From positions 1 through 63,720 of the forward strand of contig JAFWJU010000098.1 in NCBI GenBank assembly GCA_017511465.1: DNA of 63,720 nt. The letters run 5' to 3'. The notes under the pieces were generated by a model. The model worked only from the letters and a program-made list of their open reading frames with translations, did no database searches and had not been told where the DNA came from. This document shows positions 42,376-54,311 of this stretch, piece by piece. Each line of letters starts with the position of its first letter. Positions within the stretch are counted from its first letter, which is position 1. The translations under genes and the position numbers were made by a program. Source of the DNA: Eggerthellaceae bacterium. GTDB taxonomy: Bacteria > Actinomycetota > Coriobacteriia > Coriobacteriales > Eggerthellaceae.

Positions 42376-44678
42376 TGGCGACGCAACGTTTCGACGTGAC
42401 GGGAATGACGTGCGCAGCGTGCTCGGCTCGTGTCGAGCAGGCCGCATCGGCCGTGCCCGGCGTGGAAAAGGCCGTCGTCAACTTGTTGAAGAACAGCATG
42501 GACGTGACCTACGACGGCAATCCCGATACCCTCGTCGCTATCGGCAGTGCCGTCGACAAGGCCGGATATGGGGCATTCCCCCGCACAGGCGGATCGGGAC
42601 CGTCGGCCACAGGGCCGACCACGCAAACGCGTCCTGCGAACGCCGCCGCCCAAGAGGCCAAGACAGTGCGCATGCGCCTTATAGTGAGCTTCATCTTTTG
42701 CATTCCGCTGTTCTACTTGGATATGGGCCATATGTGGGGTTGGCCCTTGCCGTCGTGTTTCCTCGGTGCTGAAAACTCCATGACCTTGGGATTGACGCAG
42801 CTACTGCTGACGATTCCCATCGTGTTCGTCAACTTCAAGTTCTTCCGCAACGGGTTCAAGGGACTCGCGCATCGCTCGCCGAACATGGACACGCTCGTGG
42901 CGCTCGGCGCCACGGCTTCGCTCGTGTACAGCATCGCGCAGCTCTATCACGTGGGGCTGGCATTGGGTGCGGGCGATTTGCACGAGGCGCATATGGCCGC
43001 CATGGACCTGTATTTCGAAGGCGCTGGCATGATACTGACCCTCATAACGCTGGGGAAGTATTTCGAGGCGCGATCGAAAGGACGCACGACCGATGCAATC
43101 TCTGCGCTCGTCGATTTGGCGCCGAAGACCGCCACGCTGGTCTTGGACGACGGATCTGAACAGGAAATCCCCATCGAAAACGTGAAGCCAGGTGACATCC
43201 TGGCTGTTCGCGCGGGGCAGGGGGTGCCGGTTGACGGCGTGGTAGTCGAAGGTTACGGCGTTGTGGACGAGTCGGCGCTCACCGGCGAGAGCGTGCCAAT
43301 CGACAAGCAGGTTGGCGCCGCTGTCACGGGAGCGACGGTGAACACCGCAGGTTACTTCAAGATGCGCGCCGTTCACGTTGGCAATGACACGGCCCTTGCG
43401 CGCATCATCGCGCTTGTCGATGATGCGACGAGCACCAAGGCTCCTATCGAGCGACTGGCCGACCGCATCAGCTCGGTGTTCGTGCCGGCGGTCATCGGCA
43501 TTGCGGTGGTCGTGTTCGTCGTTTGGCTTGCGATATCGGGCATGGACGTGTCGAAAGCCGTGGTTCATGGCATTGCCGTGCTGGTCATAAGCTGCCCCTG
43601 CGCTTTGGGTTTGGCGACGCCGACGGCCGTCATGGTGGGCACGGGCCGTGGTGCAGCACAGGGCATCCTCATCAAGAGTGCCGAGGCCCTCGAAAACGCG
43701 CATGACATCGCGACGGTGGTGCTCGACAAGACGGGCACCATCACGAAAGGCGCGCCCGAGGTAACCGATGTCATGGTTGCCGATGGCATCGATGAGGGTG
43801 ACCTCCTGATGCTGGCGTACGGCCTCGAGAAGAAGAGCGAGCACCCCTTGGCTGGGGCGATATGCGAGTACGCCGCCGCAAACGATAGCGATCAGTTGCC
43901 CATTAAGGATTTCCGTCAGGTCCCTGGCCGCGGGCTTGTCGGCACGACCGAAGGCGCCGAGGCCCTTGGCGGAAATGCTGCAATGATGGCCGATGCCGGC
44001 ATCGTGCTCGGTGCGCTTTCCGCGCACGCCGAAAAGCTCGCGCAAGAGGGCAAGACCCCGCTGTTCTTCGCATGGGGCGGGCAATTGCTTGGCCTTATCG
44101 CCGTTGCCGACCAGGTGAAGCCGACGAGTGCCACCGCTGTGCGCGAACTTGAGGCGATGGGCGTGCGCACGATCATGCTCACCGGCGACAACGAGCGCAC
44201 AGCAGGGGCGATACAGCGTCAGGTGGGCGTCGATGCCGTGGTGGCAGGCGTGCTGCCCGATGGCAAGGATGCGGAGATTCGCAAGCTCGCGGAAGCGGGG
44301 AAGGTGGCCATGGTGGGTGACGGCGTCAATGACGCTCCTGCGCTCGCCCGCGCCGATGTGGGCATTGCCATCGGAGCGGGAACCGACGTTGCCATCGAAA
44401 GCGCCGACATGGTGCTCGTGCGCAACGACCTCATGGACGTTGCGGCTGCCATACAGCTATCGCGTGCGACGATGCGCAATATCAAGCAGAACCTGTTCTG
44501 GGCGCTGTTCTACAACGTCATCTGCATCCCCGTCGCGGCAGGCGTGTTATCGCCATTCGGAATTACGCTAACGCCCGACATCGCTGCAGCAGCCATGAGC
44601 CTGAGCAGCATTTTCGTCGTTACAAACGCCCTTCGCTTGCGCGCATGGCAGCCCAAATGGACCACAGTGCGCGGATAG
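42375..44678 (+). CDS. copA: Copper-exporting P1B-type ATPase
   Basis: 767 residues. One N-terminal heavy-metal domain with GMTCAACSARVEQA; membrane helices; the TGES phosphatase loop (ALTGESVP); the transport motif SCPCALGLATP; phosphorylation site DKTGTITKG; HP motif EHPLAGAI; hinge GDGVNDAPAL. The CPC motif and CsoR context indicate Cu(I) export. It starts at a GTG overlapping the csoR stop, so translation is coupled. Confidence 0.94.
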   Translation: MATQRFDVTGMTCAACSARVEQAASAVPGVEKAVVNLLKNSMDVTYDGNPDTLVAIGSAVDKAGYGAFPRTGGSGPSATGPTTQTRPANAAAQEAKTVRMRLIVSFIFCIPLFYLDMGHMWGWPLPSCFLGAENSMTLGLTQLLLTIPIVFVNFKFFRNGFKGLAHRSPNMDTLVALGATASLVYSIAQLYHVGLALGAGDLHEAHMAAMDLYFEGAGMILTLITLGKYFEARSKGRTTDAISALVDLAPKTATLVLDDGSEQEIPIENVKPGDILAVRAGQGVPVDGVVVEGYGVVDESALTGESVPIDKQVGAAVTGATVNTAGYFKMRAVHVGNDTALARIIALVDDATSTKAPIERLADRISSVFVPAVIGIAVVVFVVWLAISGMDVSKAVVHGIAVLVISCPCALGLATPTAVMVGTGRGAAQGILIKSAEALENAHDIATVVLDKTGTITKGAPEVTDVMVADGIDEGDLLMLAYGLEKKSEHPLAGAICEYAAANDSDQLPIKDFRQVPGRGLVGTTEGAEALGGNAAMMADAGIVLGALSAHAEKLAQEGKTPLFFAWGGQLLGLIAVADQVKPTSATAVRELEAMGVRTIMLTGDNERTAGAIQRQVGVDAVVAGVLPDGKDAEIRKLAEAGKVAMVGDGVNDAPALARADVGIAIGAGTDVAIESADMVLVRNDLMDVAAAIQLSRATMRNIKQNLFWALFYNVICIPVAAGVLSPFGITLTPDIAAAAMSLSSIFVVTNALRLRAWQPKWTTVRG

Positions 44679-44711
44679 GGCTATTAAGAAGCACATTGGA
44701 AGGAGAAGATC

Positions 44712-44939
44712 ATGAGCCTGTTCAGTAAGAAGGAAACCGTGAATCTGGACGTCACCGGCATGCATTGCGAGAAATGCGTTGCCCGTGTCAAGGACGCGCT
44801 CGAAGGCGTGGAAGGCGTAACGGGTGCCGATGTGAGCCTTGAAGCCAACGCGGCAACGGTCGAAGGCCATGGCTTTGACGCCGCTGAGCTCGTCGCGGCG
44901 GTCGAGGAAGTGGGCTTCGGGGCGTCGTTGGCTGAATAA
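44712..44939 (+). CDS. copZ: Copper chaperone (heavy-metal-associated domain)
   Basis: 75 residues. A single HMA fold with GMHCEKCVARVKDAL (CxxC) and an ending VEEVGFGASL. It should ferry Cu(I) to CopA and CsoR. AAGGAGAAG precedes the ATG. It lies 33 bases after copA and is the third gene of the operon. Confidence 0.9.
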   Translation: MSLFSKKETVNLDVTGMHCEKCVARVKDALEGVEGVTGADVSLEANAATVEGHGFDAAELVAAVEEVGFGASLAE

Positions 44940-44954
44940 CGCCGGGCGTTCTTT

Positions 44955-45986
44955 CTAGTTGAATTTGAAAATCTTCTGGGCAAGGTGATAGCCGCCAAGG
45001 CCGAACCTGCGCCCGATTTCGCTTGGGATGTTCGTGCTGAGGTTCAACACGTTCTTGCGGATGCGCGGGTAGGTCTTGGGGCGGCGCTCTTTCAGATATG
45101 CCCAGATATCAAGGCGTTTCTGATTCGATTCGGGCGTGTTGATCATGCGCAGGAACACCGAGCAGATGCACATCATCATCGACAGGTAGTTTTCCATGTA
45201 GCGACGCAACTTGCGCTGCACGACGTCTTCGTTGAGGTCGACGGCGTCGATCATGAAGCGCGTGATGCGCAGCTGCTGGTCGATACGGGCCATCATCGTG
45301 TCCTCGTTGACCGATTGGCCCTCGCGGCCGATGAAATAGCGGTACATGTCGACGTCGAAATAGCGGATGGTGTACACAGCTGGAAGCGGCACGTACACGA
45401 AGATGTTATCGACGTAGAAGCAGTGCTCGGGTAATACGAGCCCGACGTCGCGAAGCAGGTCGGACCGGTAGATGACCGAGTGCATGAGCAGATACTGGCT
45501 TGGCTTGAAATGCTTGATCTCGTCCCAGGTGAATTCGCGGTCGGTGGGGAAGACGTTGCCGTAATCCATGACCGTGCGCGTGCCCTCGTACACCTTCTCG
45601 TACACGTAATTGCCAATGACCAGGTCGCAGGCATCGCGCAGCTCGCTTTGCGCCCTGAGGTAGGGCATTATGGTGCGCATGGCTGCCTCGTCGAGCCAGT
45701 CGTCGGAATCGACGACCTTGAAGTAACGTCCACGGGCATTGGCCAATCCCACGTTGACTGCGGAGCCATGGCCGCCGTTTTCCTTATGGATGGCGTAAAT
45801 CGTTTCAGGGTATTGTTCGTGCCATTCATCGGCTTTGGCTGCCGTGTCGTCCTTCGTCGATCCGTCATCGACGATGAGGATTTCGATGTCGCCGAGTCCG
45901 TCGTCGAAAGCGAGGATCGATTCAATGCACTTGTCCATGTATTCTGCCGAGTTGTAACACGGTATTGCAAACGTGATTGTCTTCAC
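44955..45986 (-). CDS. Family 2 glycosyltransferase
   Basis: 343 residues from a GTG at 45986 with AAAGGAAC upstream. GT-A fold: TFAIPCYNSAEYMDKCIESI, ILIVDDGSTKDDTA, ENGGHGSAVNVGLANARG and the DxD region VVDSDDWLDE. The C-terminal 130 residues are helical (YMENYLSMMMCICSVFLRM). It probably adds a sugar to a cell-surface glycan or lipid; no other glycan genes are adjacent, so the acceptor is unknown. Confidence 0.85.
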   Translation of the reverse strand: MKTITFAIPCYNSAEYMDKCIESILAFDDGLGDIEILIVDDGSTKDDTAAKADEWHEQYPETIYAIHKENGGHGSAVNVGLANARGRYFKVVDSDDWLDEAAMRTIMPYLRAQSELRDACDLVIGNYVYEKVYEGTRTVMDYGNVFPTDREFTWDEIKHFKPSQYLLMHSVIYRSDLLRDVGLVLPEHCFYVDNIFVYVPLPAVYTIRYFDVDMYRYFIGREGQSVNEDTMMARIDQQLRITRFMIDAVDLNEDVVQRKLRRYMENYLSMMMCICSVFLRMINTPESNQKRLDIWAYLKERRPKTYPRIRKNVLNLSTNIPSEIGRRFGLGGYHLAQKIFKFN

Positions 45987-46123
45987 GTTGTTCCTTTCAA
46001 TCAGCAAAGCAGTCGGCTAAACCGACAAAAACAACCGCGAACCATTTTAACGACGGCACAGAGGGTGCCTGACATTACCATACAAATCAGATAATTCCCT
46101 CAGCAGTTGACGAAAACCCGAGG

Positions 46124-46148
46124 TGCGAGCGGGGCTGCTTCGCTCGCA
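46124..46148 (+). promoter_or_regulatory. Hairpin in the pta leader
   Basis: TGCGAGCG and CGCTCGCA arms around a 9-base loop, ending just before the GGAG ribosome site of pta. It could affect translation or RNA stability; no known riboswitch is recognised. Confidence 0.35.
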
Positions 46149-46168
46149 AACAGAGAACGGAGACCGTT

Positions 46169-47155
46169 ATGAGCGCATTCCTCGATTCGATAATCGCACG
46201 AGCAAAATCCGACAAGAAGACGATCGTGCTGCCCGAAGGCGACGATCCGCGGATGCTCGAAGCGGCTGAGCGCATTCTGGCCGAGGGCGTTGCGAACCTC
46301 ATCATTTTAGGCGATGTCGCCGCCATTGCCGCGAGCAGGCGAAACCTCGATGGCGCCGACATCATCGACATCGCCACGTTCGAAGGGAAAGAAGAGCTTG
46401 CCTCGCAGCTATACGAGATCCGCAAGGCCAAGGGGATGACACCCGAGCAAGCACGCGAGAAGATGGATGACGTGTTGTATCTCGGCGTCATGTTCGTTAA
46501 AAGCGGTCGCGCCGATGGCATGGTGGCGGGCGCGTGCCATTCGACGGGTGACGTGCTGCGCCCCAGCCTGCAGATTCTGAAAACCGCTCCCGGAGCAAAA
46601 CTCGTAAGCTCGTTCTTCGTCATGTGCGTGCCGGATTGCGCATTTGGCTCGAAGGGCACGTTCGTGTTCTCTGATTGCGGTCTTGAAGTTCAGCCTGATG
46701 CAGAGCGCCTTGCCAACATAGCCGTGTGTTCCGCCGATTCCTTCAAGGTGCTTGTTGGAGAGGAGCCCGTCGTTGCCATGCTATCGCATTCATCGTATGG
46801 CTCGGCGAAGAACGACGATGCAGCCAAGGTGGTCGAAGCCACGCGCATCGCCAAGGAACTCGCTCCCGAGTTGACGCTTGACGGCGAGTTGCAGCTGGAT
46901 GCCGCCATCGTGCCCGAAGTCGGCGCTTCGAAAGCCCCCGACTCTTCGGTGGCAGGTCGCGCGAACGTGCTCGTGTTCCCCGATTTGGATGCGGGCAATA
47001 TAGGTTACAAGCTTGTTCAGCGCCTTGCGAAAGCCGAGGCATATGGTCCCGTGACGCAGGGAATCGCCGCTCCCGTCAACGACCTTTCGCGCGGTTGCAA
47101 TGCCGCTGACATTTTCGGCGTCGTCGCCATCACGTGCGTGCAGGCGCAAGCTTAG
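46169..47155 (+). CDS. pta: Phosphate acetyltransferase
   Basis: 328 residues, the short Pta form. KTIVLPEGDDPRMLEAAERI opens the fold, ADGMVAGACHSTGDVLRPSL and MLSHSSYGSAKNDDAAKV are signature segments, and NVLVFPDLDAGNIGYKLVQR the C-terminal one. It interconverts acetyl-CoA and acetyl phosphate, feeding the acetate kinase encoded 4 kb upstream. Confidence 0.93.
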   Translation: MSAFLDSIIARAKSDKKTIVLPEGDDPRMLEAAERILAEGVANLIILGDVAAIAASRRNLDGADIIDIATFEGKEELASQLYEIRKAKGMTPEQAREKMDDVLYLGVMFVKSGRADGMVAGACHSTGDVLRPSLQILKTAPGAKLVSSFFVMCVPDCAFGSKGTFVFSDCGLEVQPDAERLANIAVCSADSFKVLVGEEPVVAMLSHSSYGSAKNDDAAKVVEATRIAKELAPELTLDGELQLDAAIVPEVGASKAPDSSVAGRANVLVFPDLDAGNIGYKLVQRLAKAEAYGPVTQGIAAPVNDLSRGCNAADIFGVVAITCVQAQA

Positions 47156-47262
47156 CTGCCCATACGCTTGGCTTGACAGGGTGACAAGTCGAATTTTTCA
47201 ACGCCATGAAGAAACTTGTGTACAATAATCAGGCGTTTTGTAATTAGAGGGGAAGGAACGTC

Positions 47263-48135
47263 ATGCAATTCGAAATCGTCACGGATTCAAGCTGCAACCT
47301 CAGCGATTCCATGATTCGGGAATTCGGGCTTCATATTCTGCCCCTGACCTTCATGTCCGATGGAAAGCAATATCAAAGCTACACTGCGGGTCGTGATAGC
47401 GACCTCAAGAGCTTTTTCAAGATGATGCGCGAAGGCACGGTATTCACCACCTCGTTACCCAACTTGCAGGATACGTCAACGCTGCTCAAGGGCTTGCTTG
47501 ATGAGGGCAAGGACATCCTCTACATCGGCTTCTCAAGCGGTCTTTCGGGTACCTATCAGGCAACGGCTGCTTTGCTGGATGAGTTGAAGACGGAATATCC
47601 CGATCAAAAGATCTATTACACCGATACGTTGGCAGCTGCCATGGGCGAAGGCCTCATCGTGTACAAGGCCGTCAAGATGGCCCAAGCCGGAGCCACGATC
47701 GAAGAGGTGCATGCATGGGTCGAGGAAAACAAGTTGAACCTTGCCCATTGGTTCACCGTCGACGACCTCATGTTCCTGTTCCGCGGTGGTCGCGTATCGC
47801 GCACGAGCGCTTGGGCGGGCACGTTGCTGAACATAAAGCCAGTGTTGCATGTCGACGACGAAGGTCACCTGATTCCCATGGAAAAGGTTCGCGGCCGCAA
47901 GAAGTCAATTCAGGCGCTCGTCGACCACATGGAGGAATCTGCATTAGAGCCCGTTGAAGGGCAGGAGATCTTCATCAGCCACGGAGATTGCCAGGAAGAT
48001 GCCGACTACCTCGTCGAGCTTATCAAGGACCGCTTCGGTTGCACGAAGTTCGAAGTCAACCTGCTCGATCCCGTCATCGGCGCCCATTCGGGTCCCGGTA
48101 CGCTCGCGTTGTTCTTCTTCGCCAACAAGCGCTAA
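47263..48135 (+). CDS. DegV-family fatty acid-binding protein
   Basis: 290 residues. The N-terminus EIVTDSSCNLSDSMIREFGL and the TSLPN, GFSSGLSGTYQAT and DTLAAAMGEGL segments are diagnostic of DegV. Members bind a fatty acid and some (FakB) present it to the kinase FakA for phosphorylation. No fakA is in the window. A terminator follows. Confidence 0.9.
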   Translation: MQFEIVTDSSCNLSDSMIREFGLHILPLTFMSDGKQYQSYTAGRDSDLKSFFKMMREGTVFTTSLPNLQDTSTLLKGLLDEGKDILYIGFSSGLSGTYQATAALLDELKTEYPDQKIYYTDTLAAAMGEGLIVYKAVKMAQAGATIEEVHAWVEENKLNLAHWFTVDDLMFLFRGGRVSRTSAWAGTLLNIKPVLHVDDEGHLIPMEKVRGRKKSIQALVDHMEESALEPVEGQEIFISHGDCQEDADYLVELIKDRFGCTKFEVNLLDPVIGAHSGPGTLALFFFANKR

Positions 48136-48157
48136 AGTCGGCAGCCAAGATTCTGTT

Positions 48158-48187
48158 AAGGTACCATGCTCGGCATGGTGCCTTTCC
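48158..48187. terminator. Terminator between degV-like gene and dinB
   Basis: AAGG.ACCATGC and GCATGGT.CCTT arms around a 3-base loop, followed by T-rich TTTCCTATTT. It sits between convergent genes and may work for both. Confidence 0.7.
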
Positions 48188-49470
48188 TATTTGTAGTCAG
48201 CGGGGTTCTTCGAAGAAGAGCCGGTGCCGGTGCCGTGCATGCGCAGCTCGCGGCCATAGCGAAGCGCCCCTTCGCCGAATCGCTCCTTCACCTTGTCCGT
48301 TGCTGTTTGCAAGTCCTTATGTGATTTCGAAACCGTTTCCCCTGCGTCGTCATCGAACAGCTTCAGCTGATCGGCATCGTGGCCGTCATCATCGAACCCG
48401 GTGACGGCAACGCCTACAAGGCGCAACGCCATACCTTGTTGCCAGAGCTCGTCGAGCATGTCGGAAAGCATATGCCGAAACAAGAACTCGTCATCGCTCG
48501 GGGCGGGTAGGGGGCGTTGCACGCTGCGAACCGAGAAGTCAGCGTAACGGACCTTCAATGCCAGCGTGGTTCCCGCGAGGCCCTTGCGCCTCAAGCGCCG
48601 TCCGACTTTGGCGGCCATCGTGGCGATTGCCGCTTCGATATCGGTGCGCTCAGTCAAGTCGTGCGCGAACGAAGTCTCGTTCGATACCGATTTCACCTCG
48701 TCATCGTTCTCGATTGGGGCGTTTTCGAGTCCTCGGGCCCGTTCCAGCATCACGGCGCCGGTCTTTCCGAGCAACTTGATTATCTCGTCATCGTCAGTTG
48801 CAGCCAAATCGCCCAAGGTCTCGAATCCATGCTCGCGCAGTTTCTTTTCGGCTGAAGCGCCTATACCGCTCAGCGCACGGACGGGCATGGGCGCCATGAA
48901 GTTGGCCTCACTTCCCGGCGTGACGACGGTTAATCCACGGGGTTTGTCCATGTCGGACGCTAGTTTGGCGACGGCCTTCGTCGTGCCTATGCCGATTGAG
49001 CACGAAACGCCGAGCGCCTCGACCCGTTCCTGGATGCGGCGTGCGATCAGAATGGGATGCTCGCGGTTTACACCAGTGGGCGTAACGTCCATGAACGCCT
49101 CGTCGATGCTCACCTGCTGCACGTGAGGGGTCTCGTCGTGCAGGATGGCCATGACCTTGTTCGACATCTCGCGATAGCGGTCGAAATGCCCTTCGGTCCA
49201 AACAGCGTCGGGGCAGAGGCGCCTGGCGGTGGAAGAGGGCATAGCCGAATGGACGCCGTACTTGCGTGCTTCATAGGAAGCCGTTGAAACGACGCCGCGC
49301 TTGTCCGGATCCCCTCCGACGATGACGGGCTTGCCGCGCCATGCAGGATGGTCAAGTTGCTCGACCGACGCGAAGAACGCGTCAAGGTCGACGAGCAAGA
49401 TGGCGCGACCGTCCCAGGGAACCGATGCGAGGGCATCGAAAGACGTGTCATGTGATGTGGGCTGGCTCAT
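48187..49470 (-). CDS. dinB: DNA polymerase IV
   Basis: 427 residues. AILLVDLDAFFASVEQ (Asp28, Asp30) and VSIDEAFMDV (Asp123, Glu124) form the active site; SIGIGTTKAVAKLASDMDKP is typical of DinB. QLKLF near residue 373 is a clamp-binding motif, and the Lys/Glu-rich tail follows. It is the second Y-family polymerase in the window. Confidence 0.93.
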   Translation of the reverse strand: MSQPTSHDTSFDALASVPWDGRAILLVDLDAFFASVEQLDHPAWRGKPVIVGGDPDKRGVVSTASYEARKYGVHSAMPSSTARRLCPDAVWTEGHFDRYREMSNKVMAILHDETPHVQQVSIDEAFMDVTPTGVNREHPILIARRIQERVEALGVSCSIGIGTTKAVAKLASDMDKPRGLTVVTPGSEANFMAPMPVRALSGIGASAEKKLREHGFETLGDLAATDDDEIIKLLGKTGAVMLERARGLENAPIENDDEVKSVSNETSFAHDLTERTDIEAAIATMAAKVGRRLRRKGLAGTTLALKVRYADFSVRSVQRPLPAPSDDEFLFRHMLSDMLDELWQQGMALRLVGVAVTGFDDDGHDADQLKLFDDDAGETVSKSHKDLQTATDKVKERFGEGALRYGRELRMHGTGTGSSSKNPADYK

Positions 49471-49651
49471 GGTGTAAGTCTAACATGTCGATAAATACTT
49501 GAGCCTATGCGTCACCTTTTGTGATAGCATAGAAAACCCGCATTCACCTGCGGTAACAGTGAAAAATCGAACGGCGGCGCACATACACAATATCTGCCAC
49601 CCGAGCCCTCCCGTTCCAACAACATGATGCGATTTTGGAAGGGCTCGAAAC

Positions 49652-50782
49652 ATGTCGTTCGCCTCGGAGATAACTCGTGCGCAACATAGCGCCCTCGAGG
49701 GTATTCCCGAACCGGCGCTGTGCCCTCCGTATGACGTCCGCGGCGAAATCACCTGGATCGACTTTTCGGGAACCGAGAATCCGTTTGGCACCCCTTCGTC
49801 TTTCGTGCACGCCATTCGCAACGCGATGGCTGACGGATGGATGTCGTATTCGCCCGATTGCGAGGCCCATGTGCTGAGAAGCGCGCTCGCCCGCATTTTC
49901 GGCATGCCTGTTGAGTCGTTCCTCGTGGGCACGACGGTTTCGAACATGGTCCGCGCCGTCGCGCAGGCGTTCGAGCCGTGCGTCGTCGGCATTCCCATGC
50001 CGTGCCCGATTGAAAACGTGCTCGCGCTTTCGAACACGGGGCACGAGGTCGTCAACATTTCGTCTCCTGCCAGTTTCGTGACGCCGCCGGCCGACATGAT
50101 GGGCATTCGCGATATCGAGCTGGATGCCGCGTTGCTTTCGAATCCAAGCTGGCCGACTAGCCGCCTTCTGTCTAAATCAACCTTGTTGTCGTACCTCGAC
50201 ACGTGCGACTGGGTTGTCGTCGACGAACGCTCCATCGAGCTCACGTTCGGCGGCGAGACCATGGCCCCGCTCGTCCACGAGTACAAGAACCTCATCGTCA
50301 TCCAGTCGTTCTCGGAACAATACTGCATGCCCGGTTCGCATATCAGCTACTGCATCGCGCATCCCGACACGATTGCCGAGATCAGCCGTTTTTACGACAA
50401 CACCTGCGTGACGATGCTCGCCGAGGTGCTGGCAGAGCCGAGCATGGTCGAGCATCCACGCCTGGATGGCGTGCGCGGGTTCCTGTACAGCGAGATCCCG
50501 TGGATGCAGTGCATGCTGTCACTCGTGCCGGGCATCGACATTTTCCCCGCCGAGGCCAATTACGTCATGTGCTCGTATCACAACGGCGGCGACCTGAAGC
50601 TAGCCGTGCGCGATATCGACGAGTTGAGCGCCCGCCTTCAACTTGAAGGATTCCTCGTACGCAAGCTCGCCGGCACTCCCGGCCTTGTGAATAACGGCTA
50701 TTTCTGCGTTGCCGTGCGCACGCGCCAAGACAACGAAAAGCTCATCGCCGCATTGCGCCGCATCGTTTCGCCCTCGAGTTAG
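49652..50782 (+). CDS. Aminotransferase-fold protein lacking the PLP lysine
   Basis: 376 residues with a fold type I (HisC/CobD-like) plan: IDFSGTENPFGTPSSFVHAI, LVGTTVSNMVRAVAQAF, WVVVDERSIELTF and a C-terminal FCVAVRTRQDNEKLI. The position of the Schiff-base Lys reads QSFSEQYCMPGSHISY, that is Glu222 instead of Lys, and the phosphate-binding Arg that follows is His. The NPxNPTG loop reads NPSWPTS. The protein is therefore unlikely to be a classical aminotransferase. The surrounding genes give no hint. Confidence 0.7.
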   Translation: MSFASEITRAQHSALEGIPEPALCPPYDVRGEITWIDFSGTENPFGTPSSFVHAIRNAMADGWMSYSPDCEAHVLRSALARIFGMPVESFLVGTTVSNMVRAVAQAFEPCVVGIPMPCPIENVLALSNTGHEVVNISSPASFVTPPADMMGIRDIELDAALLSNPSWPTSRLLSKSTLLSYLDTCDWVVVDERSIELTFGGETMAPLVHEYKNLIVIQSFSEQYCMPGSHISYCIAHPDTIAEISRFYDNTCVTMLAEVLAEPSMVEHPRLDGVRGFLYSEIPWMQCMLSLVPGIDIFPAEANYVMCSYHNGGDLKLAVRDIDELSARLQLEGFLVRKLAGTPGLVNNGYFCVAVRTRQDNEKLIAALRRIVSPSS

Positions 50783-50858
50783 GCGAGGTGCTCGGCACTG
50801 TTTCGAGCCTTAATCCACGCCATATGCGCAAGCTGTCACATTATGTGAATAAACGCTT

Positions 50859-50888
50859 TTGAGCCGCCATTTACCCTATACTTATAGA
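50859..50888 (+). promoter_or_regulatory. Possible promoter of ileS
   Basis: TTGAGC at 50859-50864 and TATAGA at 50883-50888 with an 18-base spacer, about 32 bases before the GTG start. A nearby TATACT is spaced too closely. No T-box leader is seen. Confidence 0.35.
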
Positions 50889-50919
50889 GTTTGAGTCTCA
50901 ACAGCTGAAAGAGGGAATT

Positions 50920-53763
<2,844 letters not shown>

Positions 53764-53780
53764 CCACCGCAAGACCAACC

Positions 53781-53807
53781 AGGGGGCGTGCGCTTGCGCG
53801 CCCCTTT
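53781..53807 (+). terminator. Imperfect hairpin between ileS and lspA
   Basis: A G+C-rich inverted repeat with bulges (AGGGGGCG ... GCGCCCCT-like arms) followed by TTTG. It could attenuate read-through into lspA. Confidence 0.35.
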
Positions 53808-53813
53808 GAGTAT

Positions 53814-54311
53814 ATGGAGCAAAAACTGACCGTTAAAGGGAAAACAATCTTGCTTGTCGCCATCGTCATCGTATGGGTGGCGCTTGACCAGCTCACGAAA
53901 TCGCTCGTGGCGGGTCAGACGCTCGGCGAGCAATTCGCAGGGCCTTTCCTGGGCCTCGTGGATTTCAAGCTGGTTCATAACACGGGTGGCGCTTGGGGCA
54001 TATTCGAGGGAAACCCGTATGCCCTCGGCGTGTTCTCGATCGCCGTGTGCGTGATGCTGCTGGCGTACTTCGTCTGGCAGCGGCGCGAGGCAAACGCGGC
54101 GCAAGTCATCGCCATCGGCTTGATCGTCGCGGGCGGAATCGGGAACGTTATCGACCGGTTCGTCCAGGGTTACGTGACGGATTTCATCGAGTTCAGCTTC
54201 TTCGATTTCCCGGTGTTCAACGTTGCGGACATAGGCGTGACGTGCGGATTCGTGTTGCTGTTCGTGGGGTTGGCGATTTCGTGGCACGAGGAATCGAAGG
54301 GCGTGTCATGA
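53814..54311 (+). CDS. lspA: Lipoprotein signal peptidase (signal peptidase II)
   Basis: 165 residues with four transmembrane helices. LVHNTGGAWGIFEGN, IGNVIDRFVQGYVTDFIEF and FNVADIGV supply the conserved Asn and two catalytic Asp residues. It removes the signal peptide of lipoproteins, several of which are encoded in this window. The ATG at 53814 begins 51 bases after ileS. The end overlaps rluD by four bases. Confidence 0.92.
   Translation: MEQKLTVKGKTILLVAIVIVWVALDQLTKSLVAGQTLGEQFAGPFLGLVDFKLVHNTGGAWGIFEGNPYALGVFSIAVCVMLLAYFVWQRREANAAQVIAIGLIVAGGIGNVIDRFVQGYVTDFIEFSFFDFPVFNVADIGVTCGFVLLFVGLAISWHEESKGVS

Noticed and set aside
47173-47178. A perfect TTGACA upstream of the degV-like gene as a -35 element
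   Set aside because: There is no -10-like hexamer 16-18 bases downstream; the nearest TACAAT (47221) is far too distant.
50783-50919. T-box leader before ileS
   Set aside because: The gap is only 137 bases and has no T-box consensus (AGGGTGGNACCGCG) and no antiterminator/terminator pair.
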